From assembly GCA_900313355.1 (NCBI GenBank), contig OMQZ01000181.1, positions 1-5,831 of the forward strand: 5,831 nt of DNA. Direction: 5' to 3'. The notes under the pieces were generated by a model, which saw nothing but the letters and a program-made list of their open reading frames with translations, was not told the DNA's origin and did not search any database. The translations under genes and the position numbers were made by a program. This DNA is from an uncultured Rhodospirillaceae bacterium (GTDB lineage: Bacteria > Pseudomonadota > Alphaproteobacteria > RF32 > CAG-239). Shown here piece after piece: positions 4,738 to 5,831 of this stretch (positions within the stretch are counted from its first letter, which is position 1; each line of letters opens with the position of its first letter).

Positions 4738-5284
4738 TCGGATTCCCGCGCTTTGTTAAAACAGAATGGAAATACGCACCAATTCGAAGCGATATATCGT
4801 TTGCCATAATTTGTGCCGCATCTTTTTCAATTTTTTTCTGAGAAAAAGTCGTTGAATACGGATTCGACATAATATCATATCCCAACAATGCAAGCGTATC
4901 TCCTAAAACAAGTTGCTCGCCTGTTTGGGCATCAAAAAGTTTATATTGAAGTTTATATTCAACGCGCTCACGTGTTGCCGTAATATCTCCGCGCATAGCT
5001 TGTTTTGTTTCGCGTTTGTTAATATGCACGATTTCCAAACGGTATTTAGGATTTTCGGGAACTCCTTTAGGTGTAAAGCTGTCAAGAAGTTCGTTTCGAA
5101 CGAGCTGACCGATACGATCATCTGCGAGCTCAACCTTAATTTGTGATATTTCATCTGTAATCGAGGTATCAAACTCACCTTTGTAATACCACTTTTCATC
5201 AGAATGACGCTCAACATACAACGGCTCAAAGCCGCATGCTCCAAGAGCCAAAACAAGAACTATTATATTAAACTTATGCCACAA
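4727..5284 (-). CDS. lptE: LPS-assembly lipoprotein LptE
   Basis: LptE is the outer-membrane lipoprotein that plugs LptD and helps insert LPS into the outer leaflet. This copy has 185 residues. It has a very short lipoprotein signal (MWHKFNIIVLVLALGAC) with lipobox LGAC and lipidated Cys17, followed by GFEPLY as in many LptE proteins. Further family-like segments are DDRIGQLVRNELLDSF (55-70), the strands YRLEIVHINKRET and ERVEYKLQYKLFDAQTGEQ, and the terminal GYDIMSNPYSTTFSQKKIEKDAA...DISLRIGAYF. The start is TTG at 5284: an in-frame TGA lies two codons upstream and no ATG or GTG occurs before the lipobox. AGGA lies 9 nt upstream. It overlaps the leuS end by 11 nt and the holA start by 11 nt. 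The leuS-lptE-holA order is conserved in proteobacteria and supports the call. Confidence 0.9.
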   Translation of the reverse strand: MWHKFNIIVLVLALGACGFEPLYVERHSDEKWYYKGEFDTSITDEISQIKVELADDRIGQLVRNELLDSFTPKGVPENPKYRLEIVHINKRETKQAMRGDITATRERVEYKLQYKLFDAQTGEQLVLGDTLALLGYDIMSNPYSTTFSQKKIEKDAAQIMANDISLRIGAYFHSVLTKRGNPNEL

Positions 5285-5831
5285 TGTTCACAATCCTATT
5301 TTTAACAACAATGATTTTCTTTATGCCCGATTCGGCTGTCTGACGAGCAACATTTTCAAGCGCAAGAGCTGCTTTTTTAACATCCTCGTCATCGCTGTCT
5401 TTTTCTATTTCGATGGTTCCGCGCATCTTCCCGTTAATTTGAACGGCAATCGTAACCACATCATCTTGTGCCAGCTTTTTATCTCCGACCGGCCAGCTTG
5501 CCAAAACGACGCTGTCACTATAACCCAAACGCGCCCACATTTCTTCGCTCAAATGAGGTGTAAACGGACTCAATAGTTTTAAGAGCGTTTCATACATTTG
5601 AACCGGAATCATTTTCATCGAAGACAGATGATTGACATAAGTCATCAGCGACGAAACTGCCGTATTAAATTTCATCTGATCCACACGCTCTGTCACATCT
5701 AAAATACATTTATGCATCGCTCTCAAATCCGCCGCACTCATTGCAACATCTTCTTTGCGATAAACTTTCTTAAACAAAGCATAAACTTTTGAAACAAAGC
5801 GATATACGCCCATCAAACTTTCTTCAGACCA
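5274..5831 (-). CDS. leuS: Leucyl-tRNA synthetase, C-terminal part (continues past window)
   Basis: Leucyl-tRNA synthetase charges tRNA-Leu with leucine in the cytoplasm. The frame is open to the window edge and the last 185 residues are visible. The catalytic HIGH and KMSKS regions, and the start, lie beyond 5831. The part seen starts with WSEESLMGVYRFVSKVYALF and continues into the helical anticodon-binding domain (VTERVDQMKFNTAVSSLMTYVNHL, LLKLLSPFTPHLSEEMWARLG, VVLASWPVGD). It ends with the family-specific C-terminal domain (VTIAVQINGKMRGTIEIEKD, IKKIIVVKNRIVNIVA). The internal TTG/ATG near 5811-5816 is not a start because conserved sequence precedes it. Its stop codon overlaps the lptE start, making it the upstream gene of a tightly packed operon. 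The C-terminus is complete and looks functional. Confidence 0.95.
   Translation of the reverse strand, partial: WSEESLMGVYRFVSKVYALFKKVYRKEDVAMSAADLRAMHKCILDVTERVDQMKFNTAVSSLMTYVNHLSSMKMIPVQMYETLLKLLSPFTPHLSEEMWARLGYSDSVVLASWPVGDKKLAQDDVVTIAVQINGKMRGTIEIEKDSDDEDVKKAALALENVARQTAESGIKKIIVVKNRIVNIVA

Noticed and set aside
4903..5256. Alternative frames within lptE on both strands
   Set aside because: lptE is supported by its lipobox, family motifs and operon position; the others lack signals.
1..5831. tRNA, rRNA, CRISPR array, transposase gene, riboswitch
   Set aside because: No cloverleaf, spaced repeat array, transposase motif or recognisable aptamer was seen on either strand; the intergenic gaps are all under 200 bp and are accounted for by promoters, terminators and the palindrome.

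Overview
The window looks like a low-GC, Gram-negative, alphaproteobacterium-type chromosome. The support is an LPS-export lipoprotein (LptE) inside a leuS-lptE-holA cluster, a stomatin/QmcA-type protein paired with an NfeD-type partner, and a DUF192 protein. The core genes use A/T-ending codons (sampled lines about 33-37% GC). The taxon is an inference; uncultured host-associated or gut Alphaproteobacteria would fit, but no marker here settles it.

Layout, left to right. (1) The 3' part of a DUF192 gene on the plus strand (1-372), followed by a hairpin (396-427). (2) Two unrecognised single genes on the minus strand (449-1174 and 1367-1945). Each has its own consensus-like sigma70 promoter with a 17-bp spacer, and a hairpin follows each. 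Both are richer in GC (sampled lines about 47-57%) than the genes around them, and neither start has a visible Shine-Dalgarno. They look like an accessory insertion between core genes. (3) A plus-strand two-gene operon, qmcA-like SPFH protein (2126-3085) and NfeD family protein (3100-3561), ending at a strong intrinsic terminator (3562-3591). (4) A 128-bp imperfect palindrome (3593-3720) that fills the convergent gap and supplies the last four codons and stop of holA. (5) A minus-strand operon, leuS (partial) > lptE > holA (5831-3706), with 11-nt overlaps at both junctions.

How the genes work together. The SPFH and NfeD proteins are a classic membrane-microdomain/quality-control pair. LeuS, LptE and HolA serve translation, outer-membrane LPS assembly and replication, and are linked by a conserved proteobacterial gene order rather than a shared pathway. 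The most interesting structure is the 3593-3720 palindrome. Its halves pair along nearly the whole length about one centre, and its G:U pairs favour the plus-strand RNA. It may be a mobile or repeated palindromic element that captured the end of holA. The two orphan genes are the main protein-level unknowns. No tRNA, rRNA, CRISPR array or transposase gene was seen.
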